Origin: an uncultured Bacilli bacterium
GTDB taxonomy: Bacteria; Bacillota_I; Bacilli_A; RF39; UBA660
DNA: 24,666 nucleotides
Assembly: GCA_947628075.1 (NCBI GenBank)
Contig: CANQYF010000008.1
Coordinates: 1 to 24,666, forward strand
Direction of reading: 5' to 3'
Of this stretch, positions 7,384 through 15,111 are shown piece after piece (positions within the stretch are counted from its first letter, which is position 1; every line of letters begins with the position of its first letter). Both the position numbers and the translations under genes were made by a program. The notes beneath the pieces were generated by a model, which was given only the letters and a program-made list of their open reading frames with translations, was not told where the DNA came from and did not search any database.

Positions 7384-7824
7384 ATGGGAAAAGTTTATGA
7401 TCGTGTAATTAGATTTAAAAACAAATTTCCAGGAGGAATTGCTTGGCGTATCAAGAAACATTCTCAAGTAGTTGAAGAATATATTAATCCCGACGAAGAA
7501 GTATTATATGCTTTTTGTGCCCAAAAAAACGAAAAATTTACTGAATTGTTTAATACTTATGCTTTTGTTTTAACTAATAAAAGAATTTTATTAGGAAGAA
7601 AAAGATTAATGTGGGGTAGCCTTTTAAATACAATAACACCAGATTTATACAATGATATGCAAGTTTATAAAGGATTAATATGGGGAAAAATTACAATTGA
7701 TACGATAAAAGAAAAAATTGTGATTTCTAATCTACCTAAAAAATCACTAGATGAAATTGAAACTAATATATCTGAGCAAATGATGGAAGCGAAAAAGAAG
7801 TATCAAAATGAGAAAAAAGATTAA
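7384..7824 (+). CDS. Bacterial PH-domain protein
   Basis: A 146-residue cytosolic protein without signal or membrane segments. Residues about 35-125 look like a bacterial pleckstrin-homology domain of the short-PH class: E-E-V-L-Y-A-F-C, then T-Y-A-F-V-L-T-N-K-R-I-L-L, the hallmark V-x-T-N-x-R-x strand, later G-K-I-T-I-D-T-I-K and a C-terminal helix. Ligand and role are unknown. AAGGTGAT lies upstream of the ATG. Its last 17 nt overlap the next gene, pointing to an operon with the anchored protein at 7808. It is divergent from the broken SDR gene, with a 119-bp shared upstream region. Confidence 0.8.
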   Translation: MGKVYDRVIRFKNKFPGGIAWRIKKHSQVVEEYINPDEEVLYAFCAQKNEKFTELFNTYAFVLTNKRILLGRKRLMWGSLLNTITPDLYNDMQVYKGLIWGKITIDTIKEKIVISNLPKKSLDEIETNISEQMMEAKKKYQNEKKD

Positions 7825-8899
7825 ATTAATTGTATTACTTTTAATTTTATTATTAGGCTTTACCACATTTTTATTTATAATTTATAGTCAAAAAGACTAT
7901 GAAACAAATTATAATGTGCGCGGTTATAAAATTATAGAAAAATATGATAAAAATAAATCTTATTATGTTTTTCTTATTGCTAAAAATAATATTACCTATC
8001 CGTATATAATTGAAAATAAAAGTTTTATTAAAAGAGATTTAATAACTGATATAAAAATTTATAATAAAGAAAATGAAGAATGTATTATGCCAATAAGTGA
8101 TAAACTTAAGTTCTATCCATTATGTAGTGATGGGGATAATATGTATACTCATAATTTGAGTAATGTTGAAACTCTTTATGAATATCAAAAATATCAAAAT
8201 GTAGATACTAGTTTTAATGATACTAAAATTAATTTTTTAAATAATTTATATTTTGCTATATATGATTATCAAGGTTTTAATTTAATAAATACAAAAGATA
8301 ATAAAAATATTAAATTATTTCAAAATGATGTTTATAATCTTAACTTAATTTATCAAATGCAAGATAATTTAATTATTCCTGATTATAATGAAAATCATTA
8401 TTTTAAAAAATTCAATATTTTAAATATTAAAACCGGAAAATTGAAAGAAATAAAATCTGATTTTTCCATTTCTTTTAACAGTGTTTTCCTAGGAGATTAT
8501 AAAAATAAAATATATTTATTAGATCAAAAAGAAGAAGCTGAATATGAAATTGATTTAAAAAAGGAAATAATAAAAAAAGTAGATTTTAAAATTTTACAAA
8601 ATAATAAATGGGTAAAAAAGACATATAAACAAATAATTAAAGATAATTTAAATTTTTTAACCCAAAATAAAATAGACTATGAAGTAATAGATAATACTTT
8701 ATATAAAAAGATAGAAAATATTTTAGTTAAAATATCTAATTTAAATGTTACTAAAATTATTTATAATGCTAATGATACGATTTATTATTTAAGTGAAATG
8801 AACTTATATATGTATAATGAAATATATGGTGAAGTCTTACTATTAAGTAATTTTGAATGGAATTTTAATAATAACAATATAATATTTTTATCTGAATAA
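7808..8899 (+). CDS. Membrane-anchored extracytoplasmic protein of unknown function
   Basis: A 363-residue protein with a basic N-terminus and one hydrophobic segment (about residues 5-27) that should anchor it; no lipobox Cys is present. The outer part is rich in Asn, Lys, Ile and Tyr, with recurrent short strands and turns (for example N-L-Y-F-A-I-Y-D-Y, L-N-I-K-T-G-K) that look like a beta-propeller or other repeated beta structure; this is an impression only. The start codon is inside the end of the PH-domain gene and the ribosome site is weak, so translational coupling is likely. I do not recognise the family. Confidence 0.75.
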   Translation: MRKKIKLIVLLLILLLGFTTFLFIIYSQKDYETNYNVRGYKIIEKYDKNKSYYVFLIAKNNITYPYIIENKSFIKRDLITDIKIYNKENEECIMPISDKLKFYPLCSDGDNMYTHNLSNVETLYEYQKYQNVDTSFNDTKINFLNNLYFAIYDYQGFNLINTKDNKNIKLFQNDVYNLNLIYQMQDNLIIPDYNENHYFKKFNILNIKTGKLKEIKSDFSISFNSVFLGDYKNKIYLLDQKEEAEYEIDLKKEIIKKVDFKILQNNKWVKKTYKQIIKDNLNFLTQNKIDYEVIDNTLYKKIENILVKISNLNVTKIIYNANDTIYYLSEMNLYMYNEIYGEVLLLSNFEWNFNNNNIIFLSE

Positions 8900-8941
8900 C
8901 ACTTTTATGGTTTTTTCATACCTTATATTAGAGGTGGAAAA

Positions 8942-9391
8942 ATGTTTGAAAGTTATCGTTTAGGAAAAGATGAAGATTTAGCTAAAGTAGCTGAAAAATA
9001 TAATACAACAGTCAAAATTTTGCAAGATATTAATAATCTGTATTTTTTAGATAGTTTAAGAGAAGGTATGGAGATCATTGTACCTAAAGAGAGTAAAGAT
9101 TATTTTAATTATTATGTAGTTGAAAAAGGTGATAATCTTTATGGAATTGCTAGAAAATATAATATTAATCCCGAACTTTTAGCTAGTATGAACGGACTTA
9201 ATATGGAAGATTATATTTATCCTAATCAACAAATATTGATTCCTAAAAATGGTTATTCTTATTATATAACTGCTGATGGTGATACTTTAGATGAAGTAAT
9301 TAAAGTATTTGGCAGTAATAAAGATAAATTTTTAAAGGAAAACGGAACAATATATTTAATGGCAGGGCAATTACTTGTCAATAAAAAATAA
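8942..9391 (+). CDS. Three-LysM-domain protein without signal peptide
   Basis: A 149-residue protein made almost wholly of three LysM units (about residues 3-47, 55-99 and 104-148). The second is canonical (Y-V-V-E-K-G-D-N-L-Y-G-I-A-R-K-Y, then I-N-P-E-L-L, N-G-L, I-Y-P-N-Q-Q-I-L-I-P); the first and third are diverged. LysM domains bind peptidoglycan or chitin glycans. There is no signal peptide or membrane segment, so either it is exported by a non-classical route or it acts inside. AGAGGTGG lies 5 nt before the ATG. A terminator follows directly, so it ends the transcription unit that starts at the PH-domain gene or stands alone. Confidence 0.9.
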   Translation: MFESYRLGKDEDLAKVAEKYNTTVKILQDINNLYFLDSLREGMEIIVPKESKDYFNYYVVEKGDNLYGIARKYNINPELLASMNGLNMEDYIYPNQQILIPKNGYSYYITADGDTLDEVIKVFGSNKDKFLKENGTIYLMAGQLLVNKK

Positions 9392-9396
9392 GAAGG

Positions 9397-9434
9397 TAAA
9401 CTAGAAAATATAAATATCTAGTTTATTTTTTTTG
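9397..9434 (+). terminator. Rho-independent terminator of the LysM gene
   Basis: TAAACTAGA (9397-9405) pairs with TCTAGTTTA (9417-9425) and is followed by a run of eight or nine T. It also overlaps a TTG at 9432 that might be mistaken for the start of the next gene. Confidence 0.85.
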
Positions 9435-9482
9435 AATTTACAAAAATATTACTTTTTGCTAAAATTAAAAGGGAGACTAGTT

Positions 9483-11078
9483 ATGATATTAAGAAAACCA
9501 TATGCATTTTTAATAAAATACTTTAGAATAATAAATGGCATTTTATCTTTATTAGCTATTTATATTGTTTATCGTGTTTATAATGTAGCAACTTTTTTTA
9601 ATGAATACATTAGTAATAATTATACTGGTAGTTTTTATTCTGGCTTTGCAGGTGAATATATTTCTTCTTTTAGTTATTTTATTATTATATTAATTTTAAT
9701 TGGTCTTTTAGTTATTCTTTTATTATTTATTTATAAAAAGAAACCCTTAAAAGCTTATGCAGTTCCTTTTGCTTTTTATATATTGTTAATTATCTTCTTC
9801 ACAGTGATGAAAGATATAATGACTAGTCTAGAAAGCACTACTTTAACTGCCCAAACAATAAGGGTTTGTCGTGATATATCATTTCTAGTTATAGTACCTC
9901 AAATTGGATTTATTATATTATTTTTAATTCGGGCTTTAGGGTTTAATAAAAGCTTAAATTTTGAAGCTGATTTAAAAGAGTTAGAGATAGACGCTAGTGA
10001 TAACGAAGAAGTTGAAATAACTTTTAATAATGATGGAACAAAAATTAAAAGATTCTTTAGAAGGTATAAAAGAGAATTTAGTTATTATTTGAAAGAAAAT
10101 AAATTTATTATTATATGTGTAATAATTGTTTTAGGAATAGGATTTTTAGGATATTTATTTTATCCTCGGGAAAAAGACCAAAAATATATTCAAGGAGATA
10201 CCTTTGCAGTGGGAGGAGTCACCTATAAGCTAGAGGATAGTATAATTACTAATTTGGATTATAAAGGTGATATCATTAATTCAAATAATTATTATTTAGT
10301 AGTTAAATTATATATTGAAAATAATCAAGAAAATGATTCTTTATTTGATGCTAATAACTTTAGACTAGAAGTTGGAAAAGATATTTTGTATCCACAAAAA
10401 TATAAGGGATCATATTTTATCGATTATGCCGCTAGTAATATTAAAAATACTATCAAAGCAAAAAATAAATATTATTATCCATTAGTATATGAAATTTCCA
10501 AAGATGATATTAAAAATAGTTATGTAATTAGAATCAATAATGGTTTAAAAAATAAAGGTAATATGCAAGTTGCAAAACTTAATTATATTACTATTAATCC
10601 AACTAGAATAGATCAAATTATAAAAGAAAATGAATATATTGTTAATGAGAAGGCTTTATTAAACAATTCTAATTTAAATAATTCTTCTTTTATGGTAACT
10701 AATTTTGAAATAACCAATAAATATATTTACGATTATGAAATGTGTGAATATGGAATATGTAATAATTATAAAAATCAAGTCAGTGTTAATTACTTAAATA
10801 ATGATCGAACTCTTTTAGTATTAGATTATGATTTTAATCTTGATCAAGATTGTCCATATTATAAATATTCAAAAACGTTAGAGTCATTTATTAATAATTT
10901 TGTTAAGATAAAGTATAAATATAATGAAGAAGAAATTTATGGGACAGTTAGTAATGTTACACCAAATAATTTAGAAAATAAAATTATTTTAGAAGTAAGT
11001 AAAGATATTGAAGAGGCAGAAGAAGTATCTTTAATAATAAGAGTTAGAAATAAAGAATACAGTATTAAATTAAAATAG
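9483..11078 (+). CDS. Five-TM membrane protein with a large external domain, unknown function
   Basis: A 531-residue protein. ATG 9483 is chosen because GGGAGA is at 9471-9476 and the only earlier in-frame start (TTG 9432) lies in the preceding terminator. Hydrophobic segments at about residues 12-30, 60-85, 93-110, 130-150 and 208-225 (numbered from this start) are followed by about 300 residues that should face outside. This external part has two Ig-like or beta-sandwich-looking stretches with strands such as Y-Y-L-V-V-K-L-Y-I-E-N-N-Q, similar in style to DUF4352-type domains, and a Cys pair in M-C-E-Y-G-I-C that could form a disulfide. An acidic loop lies between TM4 and TM5. It overlaps the next, convergent gene by 9 nt. 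Confidence 0.78.
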   Translation: MILRKPYAFLIKYFRIINGILSLLAIYIVYRVYNVATFFNEYISNNYTGSFYSGFAGEYISSFSYFIIILILIGLLVILLLFIYKKKPLKAYAVPFAFYILLIIFFTVMKDIMTSLESTTLTAQTIRVCRDISFLVIVPQIGFIILFLIRALGFNKSLNFEADLKELEIDASDNEEVEITFNNDGTKIKRFFRRYKREFSYYLKENKFIIICVIIVLGIGFLGYLFYPREKDQKYIQGDTFAVGGVTYKLEDSIITNLDYKGDIINSNNYYLVVKLYIENNQENDSLFDANNFRLEVGKDILYPQKYKGSYFIDYAASNIKNTIKAKNKYYYPLVYEISKDDIKNSYVIRINNGLKNKGNMQVAKLNYITINPTRIDQIIKENEYIVNEKALLNNSNLNNSSFMVTNFEITNKYIYDYEMCEYGICNNYKNQVSVNYLNNDRTLLVLDYDFNLDQDCPYYKYSKTLESFINNFVKIKYKYNEEEIYGTVSNVTPNNLENKIILEVSKDIEEAEEVSLIIRVRNKEYSIKLK

Positions 11079-11282
11079 TTTTTGATTAAATTTGTTTAGT
11101 ATTTCTTGTAAATCTTTGGGATTATCATGTAAATTTTTATAATAATTAGATAAGAAGGTGTTATAATACGCCTTTTTATTTTCTAAATATTTAATTTTAA
11201 ATAAAGAACTTAAATAGCAAATTCGGGAATATTTTTTTTCAATTGGTTTGATATTTTTTAAATAATATTGGTATGCGTTCAT
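11070..11282 (-). CDS. Small basic protein of unknown function
   Basis: A 70-residue protein rich in Tyr, Lys, Asn and Leu, mostly helical, with no recognised domain. It is more likely real than a shadow because the minus strand has an AAGTGAT ribosome site 5 nt before the ATG and a TATAAT -10 (plus 11308-11313) at a reasonable distance. Its end overlaps the end of the convergent 9483-11078 gene by 9 nt. Confidence 0.55.
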   Translation of the reverse strand: MNAYQYYLKNIKPIEKKYSRICYLSSLFKIKYLENKKAYYNTFLSNYYKNLHDNPKDLQEILNKFNQKLF

Positions 11283-11381
11283 AGTATCACTTTGTTCCTT
11301 AGTGAATATTATACCATAAAAGGGACATAATAGTTACCGGACTTATTAGTTTTTTAATGGGAAAATTATTATGGTGATAAA

Positions 11382-11624
11382 ATGACTACTTTTAAAAGAA
11401 AATTTAAGTTTGATCCCAATATTAGGAAAAATATTTCAGAAAATATTAAAAAGTATCGTAAATTAAATGGAATAACCCAAGAACAATTAGCAGTAGATGT
11501 TGGTGTTTCTTATGATTTTATGCGAAGGCTAGAATTTACTAAAGGAAAAGTAGGTTGTTCAATTGATACTCTATATAAAATATCAGTTGTATTAAATACA
11601 AGAATAGATAAATTTTTTGAATAA
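11382..11624 (+). CDS. XRE (Cro/C1) family transcriptional regulator
   Basis: An 80-residue DNA-binding protein consisting of little more than a helix-turn-helix. The core spans residues about 17-75: I-S-E-N-I-K-K-Y-R-K, N-G-I-T-Q-E-Q-L-A, V-D-V-G-V-S-Y-D-F-M-R-R-L-E, and the C-terminal helix ending R-I-D-K-F-F. GGTGAT lies 4 nt before the ATG. There is no toxin-like partner beside it: the small convergent or divergent neighbour at 11070-11282 is unrelated in sequence and the M29 peptidase downstream has its own -10 TATAAT (11649-11654). The target is unknown. Confidence 0.9.
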   Translation: MTTFKRKFKFDPNIRKNISENIKKYRKLNGITQEQLAVDVGVSYDFMRRLEFTKGKVGCSIDTLYKISVVLNTRIDKFFE

Positions 11625-11670
11625 AGTAATAACTTAAAAAGTATGTGGTATAATAATACAAGGTGATATA

Positions 11671-12861
11671 ATGGAAAACGAATATATTGAATTATTATTA
11701 AAACGCTGTTTAAAAGTTAATAAAAATACACCTCTTTTTATAAGTTATCCTAAAATTATTAATAATTTTGTTAATAAGTTAGTACGTTACGCTAAAAAAA
11801 TAGGTTTAACTGATATATACTTAGATGAAATTGATTCATATGATATCCATAATAAATTAAAGAAAATGAGTTTAAAAAAGATGGAAGAAAGTCCACTTTT
11901 TAATTGTAAAAAATGGGACGAATATGCTAAAAAGGATGCTGCTTTTTTAATGTTAGAAAGTGAAATACCGCATTTAATGGATGATGTTCTTGCTTCTAAA
12001 ATTGCTAAGTCGGCATATTTAAAAAGTACTTCGAAGCCAATTTATAAAGAAAAACAATTGAAATCAGAATTAGCGTGGTGTATTGCTTGTGTTCCTAATA
12101 TCAAATGGGCGCAAGATATTTTTAAAGAAGAAAAATTACCTTTAAAAAAATTTTGGCAAGTAATATTTGATATTTGTATGATTGATGGTCATGCGATTGA
12201 AAATTGGAATAACTTTTTAAAAAATCAAAAAAATATTCAGGATAAATTAAATGCTTTAAAAATAACAAAATTATATTATAAAAATTCTCTAGGTACAGAT
12301 TTGGAAATCACTTTATCTGAAGAAGCTTTATGGGCATCTGCCAGCAGTGGTAAATGGATAGTTAATCTGCCAAGTTATGAAATATTCACATCTCCTAATT
12401 ATAAAGAAACCAAAGGAGTAGTGTACGCTACTAAACCATTAATGTATTCAGGAAAATTAATTAGTGATTTTTATATTAAATTTGATAAAGGTAAAGCCAT
12501 TAGTTATGATGCTAAAGAAGGTAAAGATGTTCTAAAAGATATAATTAATGGTGATAAATTATCTAGTTTTTTAGGAGAAGTGGCTCTTGTAAATTATGAT
12601 TCACCTATTTCTAATACTAATTTGTTATTTAAAAGTACTTTGATTGATGAAAATGCTTCTTGCCATTTAGCTTTAGGATCTGGCTTTTTAGAATGTATTT
12701 CTAATGGCAATAAACTAAGTGATAAAGAACTTGATGCAATCGGTTTAAATAGTTCTAAAAATCATGTAGATTTTATGATTGGATCTAAAGATTTAACAAT
12801 TGAAGCTGATACTAAAGATGGACATATAACAATAATGAAAAATGGAAATTTAACTATATAA
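11671..12861 (+). CDS. ampS: M29 family aminopeptidase (AmpS/PepS), catalytic Tyr replaced by Phe
   Basis: A 396-residue metallo-aminopeptidase of family M29, a cytosolic two-metal enzyme that trims N-terminal residues. The metal ligands occur with family spacing: E237 in N-L-P-S-Y-E-I-F-T, E303 in L-G-E-V-A-L-V, H332 in A-S-C-H-L-A-L-G, H365 and D367 in N-H-V-D-F-M-I-G. The final metal motif D-x-x-x-K-D-G is also present. The residue seven after H332, a conserved Tyr in known M29 enzymes (Tyr352 in the numbering I recall for the Thermus enzyme), is F339 here. AAGGTGAT precedes the ATG, and a -10 TATAAT is at 11649-11654. Monocistronic by appearance. Confidence 0.92.
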   Translation: MENEYIELLLKRCLKVNKNTPLFISYPKIINNFVNKLVRYAKKIGLTDIYLDEIDSYDIHNKLKKMSLKKMEESPLFNCKKWDEYAKKDAAFLMLESEIPHLMDDVLASKIAKSAYLKSTSKPIYKEKQLKSELAWCIACVPNIKWAQDIFKEEKLPLKKFWQVIFDICMIDGHAIENWNNFLKNQKNIQDKLNALKITKLYYKNSLGTDLEITLSEEALWASASSGKWIVNLPSYEIFTSPNYKETKGVVYATKPLMYSGKLISDFYIKFDKGKAISYDAKEGKDVLKDIINGDKLSSFLGEVALVNYDSPISNTNLLFKSTLIDENASCHLALGSGFLECISNGNKLSDKELDAIGLNSSKNHVDFMIGSKDLTIEADTKDGHITIMKNGNLTI

Positions 12862-12917
12862 TTTGTATTTTCATAAATAATATTAAACTTTAATATAATG
12901 TATAAATGATTAATAGT

Positions 12918-12947
12918 TTGACAAAGAGATAATGCTTATTGTAAAAT
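12918..12947 (+). promoter_or_regulatory. Promoter of tRNA-Cys
   Basis: -35 TTGACA (12918-12923) and -10 TAAAAT (12942-12947) with an 18-nt spacer. The tRNA begins 24 nt after the -10. Confidence 0.75.
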
Positions 12948-12970
12948 ACTATTGTTAAGCAATTAATTGT

Positions 12971-13045
12971 GGAGCCGTAGCCAAGTGGCTAAGGCGTGGG
13001 TCTGCAACACCCTGATCGCCGGTTCAAATCCGGCCGGCTCCTCCA
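12971..13045 (+). tRNA. tRNA-Cys (anticodon GCA)
   Basis: All arms fold: acceptor GGAGCCG/CGGCTCC (7 perfect pairs), D-stem GCC/GGC, anticodon stem TGGGT/ACCCT around loop CTGCAAC (anticodon GCA), and T-stem GCCGG/CCGGC around TTCAAAT. The discriminator base is T, as required for cysteine tRNAs, and CCA is encoded. It lies at the left edge of the accessory segment, a common integration site for mobile elements, although no copy of its 3' end is seen at the right edge. Confidence 0.97.
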
Positions 13046-13047
13046 CG

Positions 13048-13111
13048 GTAAAATAAGGGAATTATCCAGATAAAGATAGTTCTTTTTTTATTTTACTGCC
13101 GGATTACTGAC
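13048..13111 (+). repeat. Direct repeat copy A, with terminator hairpin (after tRNA-Cys)
   Basis: This 64-nt block matches 15755-15818 nearly base for base: the first 19 nt are identical, and later differences are a few substitutions and a one-T length change. It contains GAATTATC...GATAGTTC followed by a run of seven T, a terminator-like hairpin that can extend through GTAAAATAA...TTATTTTAC. It probably terminates the tRNA-Cys transcript. The match continues beyond the hairpin, so it is homology and not just two similar terminators. Confidence 0.85.
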
Positions 13112-13190
13112 GGATTTAGAAAAAATTTTTTAAAAAAACACCTTATATATCAAAATCATTTAAGAGTTCCAATCCCAAAAAGCGTTCTAT

Positions 13191-13221
13191 AGCCGTAAAA
13201 CTTGACAAAACTATAAAAATG
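13191..13221 (+). repeat. Second shared block of repeat copy A
   Basis: AGCCGTAAAACTTGACAAAA and the following CTATAAAAA match 15839-15868 with a handful of changes (AGCTGTAAGACCTGACAAAT there). In copy A the two blocks are 79 nt apart and in copy B 20 nt, so copy A carries an insertion or copy B a deletion. It runs up to the start of the broken ATPase gene. Confidence 0.7.
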
Positions 13222-13223
13222 TT

Positions 13224-13471
13224 ATGTTAATACAAGAAAAATATTTAAATAAATTAATAGAAAGTAAAGACCTTAATTTAATTAAAGTTATAGTGGGAGT
13301 TCGAAGATCAGGAAAAAGCACATTATTACTTCAATACAAAGATTATTTATTAACTCAAAAAATAAAAAAGACAAATATTATTTATATGAATTTTGAAAGT
13401 GCCGATAAAGTGCCGATTTTTATGATATTAAGGATTATAAAGATTTATATAAATATATAAAAGAAAAAATT
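13224..13471 (+). pseudogene. ATPase (AAA_14/DUF4143 type) N-terminal remnant
   Basis: The reading begins MLIQEKYLNKLIESKDLN, then I-V-G-V-R-R-S-G-K-S-T-L-L, a Walker A of the ATPases that pair an AAA_14 domain with DUF4143, then I-I-Y-M-N-F-E-S. Intact members are about 400 residues. Here an 11-bp tandem duplication (13396-13417) shifts the frame; deleting one copy restores N-F-E-S-A-D-F-Y-D-I-K-D-Y-K-D-L-Y-K-Y-I-K-E-K-I, exactly the expected family continuation. At about 13471 the homology ends abruptly and runs into an unrelated gene. No ribosome site precedes the ATG. Non-functional as it stands. Confidence 0.88.
13396..13417 (+). repeat. Perfect 11-bp tandem duplication inside the ATPase remnant
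   Basis: AAAGTGCCGAT occurs twice with no gap, at 13396-13406 and 13407-13417. Eleven is not a multiple of three, so the second copy causes the frameshift. Confidence 0.97.
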
Positions 13472-14167
13472 AGATGGAGTTACAAATATTACCTATAATG
13501 TTCTAGATGAAGAAAATAGTTTTATATCTTTATCATCAACTCTTATACCTATGATTATTGCATTACTATATTATTGTAATGATCTAAGTATAGTAGAAGA
13601 TATTTTAAAAACTAGTCCACAATATAGTATAAGAACAAATTATTTATACGAAGTATTAATTGGATATGAGAGTAGTAATGAAGACATAGTAGGACCGCAA
13701 GAAATAAATTCTTTTTTAGATGAAGTATATAAAAATATACTTTTTTTCCAACGATGCTTGGAAACTCTAACGTTTACGAAATATTAGGAGGTTATGAAAC
13801 TAGTTCAGCAACACATTTCTTAGAATCTACTATGGCAGAGGCAGGATTATTTATTCCTGTAGTTCATGATAAATATGAATATTGTCATGGAAGCAGTAAT
13901 TTAAATTATGAATATTCAAACAATTTAATATTCTTTGATAATGATACAGAATTGGATAAATACTATAAGGAAATATTAAAAGAACAGTATAGAAATATAA
14001 TAAGTATTAAAAGAAAATATAATGATAATATAATAAATGATTATTATTTAACTTATATAAGTATGATGCTTTGTAAAGAATTTGCTAAAAGTTTAGGTAA
14101 AGATTTATCGTTAGTTAAATATTCACTATTAGTAAAAAAATTATATAGATACAAAGGAAAAATGTAA
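13470..14167 (+). pseudogene. SIS-like domain protein, C-terminal remnant with a frameshift
   Basis: There is no start: an open stretch begins at the junction with the ATPase remnant (L-D-G-V-T-N-I-T-Y), continues as S-F-I-S-L-S-S-T-L-I-P and is interrupted at 13741-13747, where seven T should be eight. Adding one T joins D-E-V-Y-K-N-I-L-F-F to P-T-M-L-G-N-S-N-V-Y-E-I-L and then G-G-Y-E-T-S-S-A-T-H-F-L-E-S-T-M-A-E-A-G and Y-E-Y-C-H-G. The Gly-x-x-S-x-A-x-x-x-x-E...E-x-x-H-G style pattern resembles sugar isomerase (SIS) domains. This is a tentative family call. Its 5' half and the 3' half of the ATPase gene are missing together, so one deletion probably fused them. Confidence 0.65.
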
Positions 14168-14337
14168 TATGGTAAACTTAATTACATAACTGGAAATTAT
14201 GGTAATTATATTTTTGTAAAAGTTTCTACAATCGCTCCATGTTGAATTTCTTAGGATTCGTTTTTATTGCCGGAAAATTACCAAATATAGATTTTTAATT
14301 ATAAAAATATTCACATTTATTTTATACTAACTAATAA

Positions 14338-14766
14338 TTAATAATCATGTTTTTGCTTTTTTGCTACTTCATATTTTCCATCAAAATTCCAAATATTAAG
14401 TTTTCCTTTAGCAGGTATTGGATAAATAGGCTCTATATTTTGAAACACCCAGGCATATCTACCTACTTCATAGAATCCACATGCATACTCGATAGAATCT
14501 TTTTTGATTCCACTAATAAATTTTTCATCCATATAAATGCAATCAACTAATGTTCCTTTACTAATTATATTTCCGTAATGCATATCTAATCCCTGAATTA
14601 AATTTAATATAGTATCGTTTATAAGAAATTCTTTAGCTAAGCTTTTACCACTGGCATGTATAAATAATTCTCCTCTATAATTAGTTTTCCAACTTCTTGT
14701 TTCAATTTTTTTAATACCATTCATTATTAAAGTTGCAAATGGTTCTTTGATACTTATGACCTTCAT
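14338..14766 (-). CDS. ASCH-domain protein
   Basis: A 142-residue protein with the ASCH fold (PUA-like beta barrel). I-K-E-P-F-A-T-L-I-M-N-G-I-K and I-E-T-R-S-W near residues 7-25 give the G-x-K-x-x-E-x-R signature, followed by R-G-E-L-F-I-H-A-S and, near the C-terminus, a G-R-Y-A-W-V-F strand and K-G-K-L-N-I-W. ASCH proteins bind RNA or modified nucleosides and some hydrolyse N4-acetylcytidine; which applies here is unknown. The gene is intact, reads from ATG 14766 with a GAGGTAAT-type site, and stands alone on the minus strand between the two remnants and the toxin-antitoxin pair. Confidence 0.85.
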   Translation of the reverse strand: MKVISIKEPFATLIMNGIKKIETRSWKTNYRGELFIHASGKSLAKEFLINDTILNLIQGLDMHYGNIISKGTLVDCIYMDEKFISGIKKDSIEYACGFYEVGRYAWVFQNIEPIYPIPAKGKLNIWNFDGKYEVAKKQKHDY

Positions 14767-14865
14767 AATTACCTCATATATTATATAAACATTATAACAT
14801 ATTTTAATAGAATTTTTTACTTATTCAATGTAAAATTAGTCAATCGTTATTTCACAATATATAAT

Positions 14866-14980
14866 TATATTAGTTGGTAGTTATTACTACCTATTATTAA
14901 ATATGAGAAAAGTGATTTGACATCTTCTCTACATGTTCCATGGAATTGAAGTAGTTGAGTTGTTTTTCTCAACTTTTTAA
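14866..14980 (+). ncRNA. Possible small RNA in the gap between ASCH and relB
   Basis: This 284-nt gap (14767-15051) has no gene. A TATAAT sits at 14860-14865 with a poor -35 (TTAGTC, 14836-14841). Downstream are a perfect 6-bp hairpin GGTAGT/ACTACC with a 4-nt loop (14876-14891), a 5-bp GAGAA/TTCTC pair (14905-14929) and a 7-bp AGTTGAG/CTCAACT hairpin (14953-14974) followed by four T. Together they could be a ~110-nt transcript with a terminator. No known RNA family is recognised. Confidence 0.25.
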
Positions 14981-15054
14981 ATGTATATTTTTTAATTTTT
15001 ATCATATAATAAAAATAGAATGTTGTTATCTTGTAGACTTATGTTGTTAATATG

Positions 15055-15083
15055 TTGACAGATGGTTTAAAAAAAGTTATTAT
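15055..15083 (+). promoter_or_regulatory. Promoter of the RelB/YafQ operon
   Basis: A perfect -35 TTGACA (15055-15060) and -10 TATTAT (15078-15083) with 17-nt spacing. AAAGAGGTG (15096-15104) follows as the ribosome site. The ATG at 15052 therefore lies inside the promoter and is not the start. Confidence 0.8.
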
Positions 15084-15111
15084 TAATACGGAAGAAAAGA
15101 GGTGTTATAAG

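Noticed and set aside
11382..11624. XRE gene as the antitoxin of a HigBA-like pair
   Set aside because: No toxin-like gene lies beside it; the neighbour at 11070 is on the other strand and unrelated.
14347..14550. Plus-strand frame inside the ASCH gene
   Set aside because: Antisense shadow of an intact domain with a clear signature.
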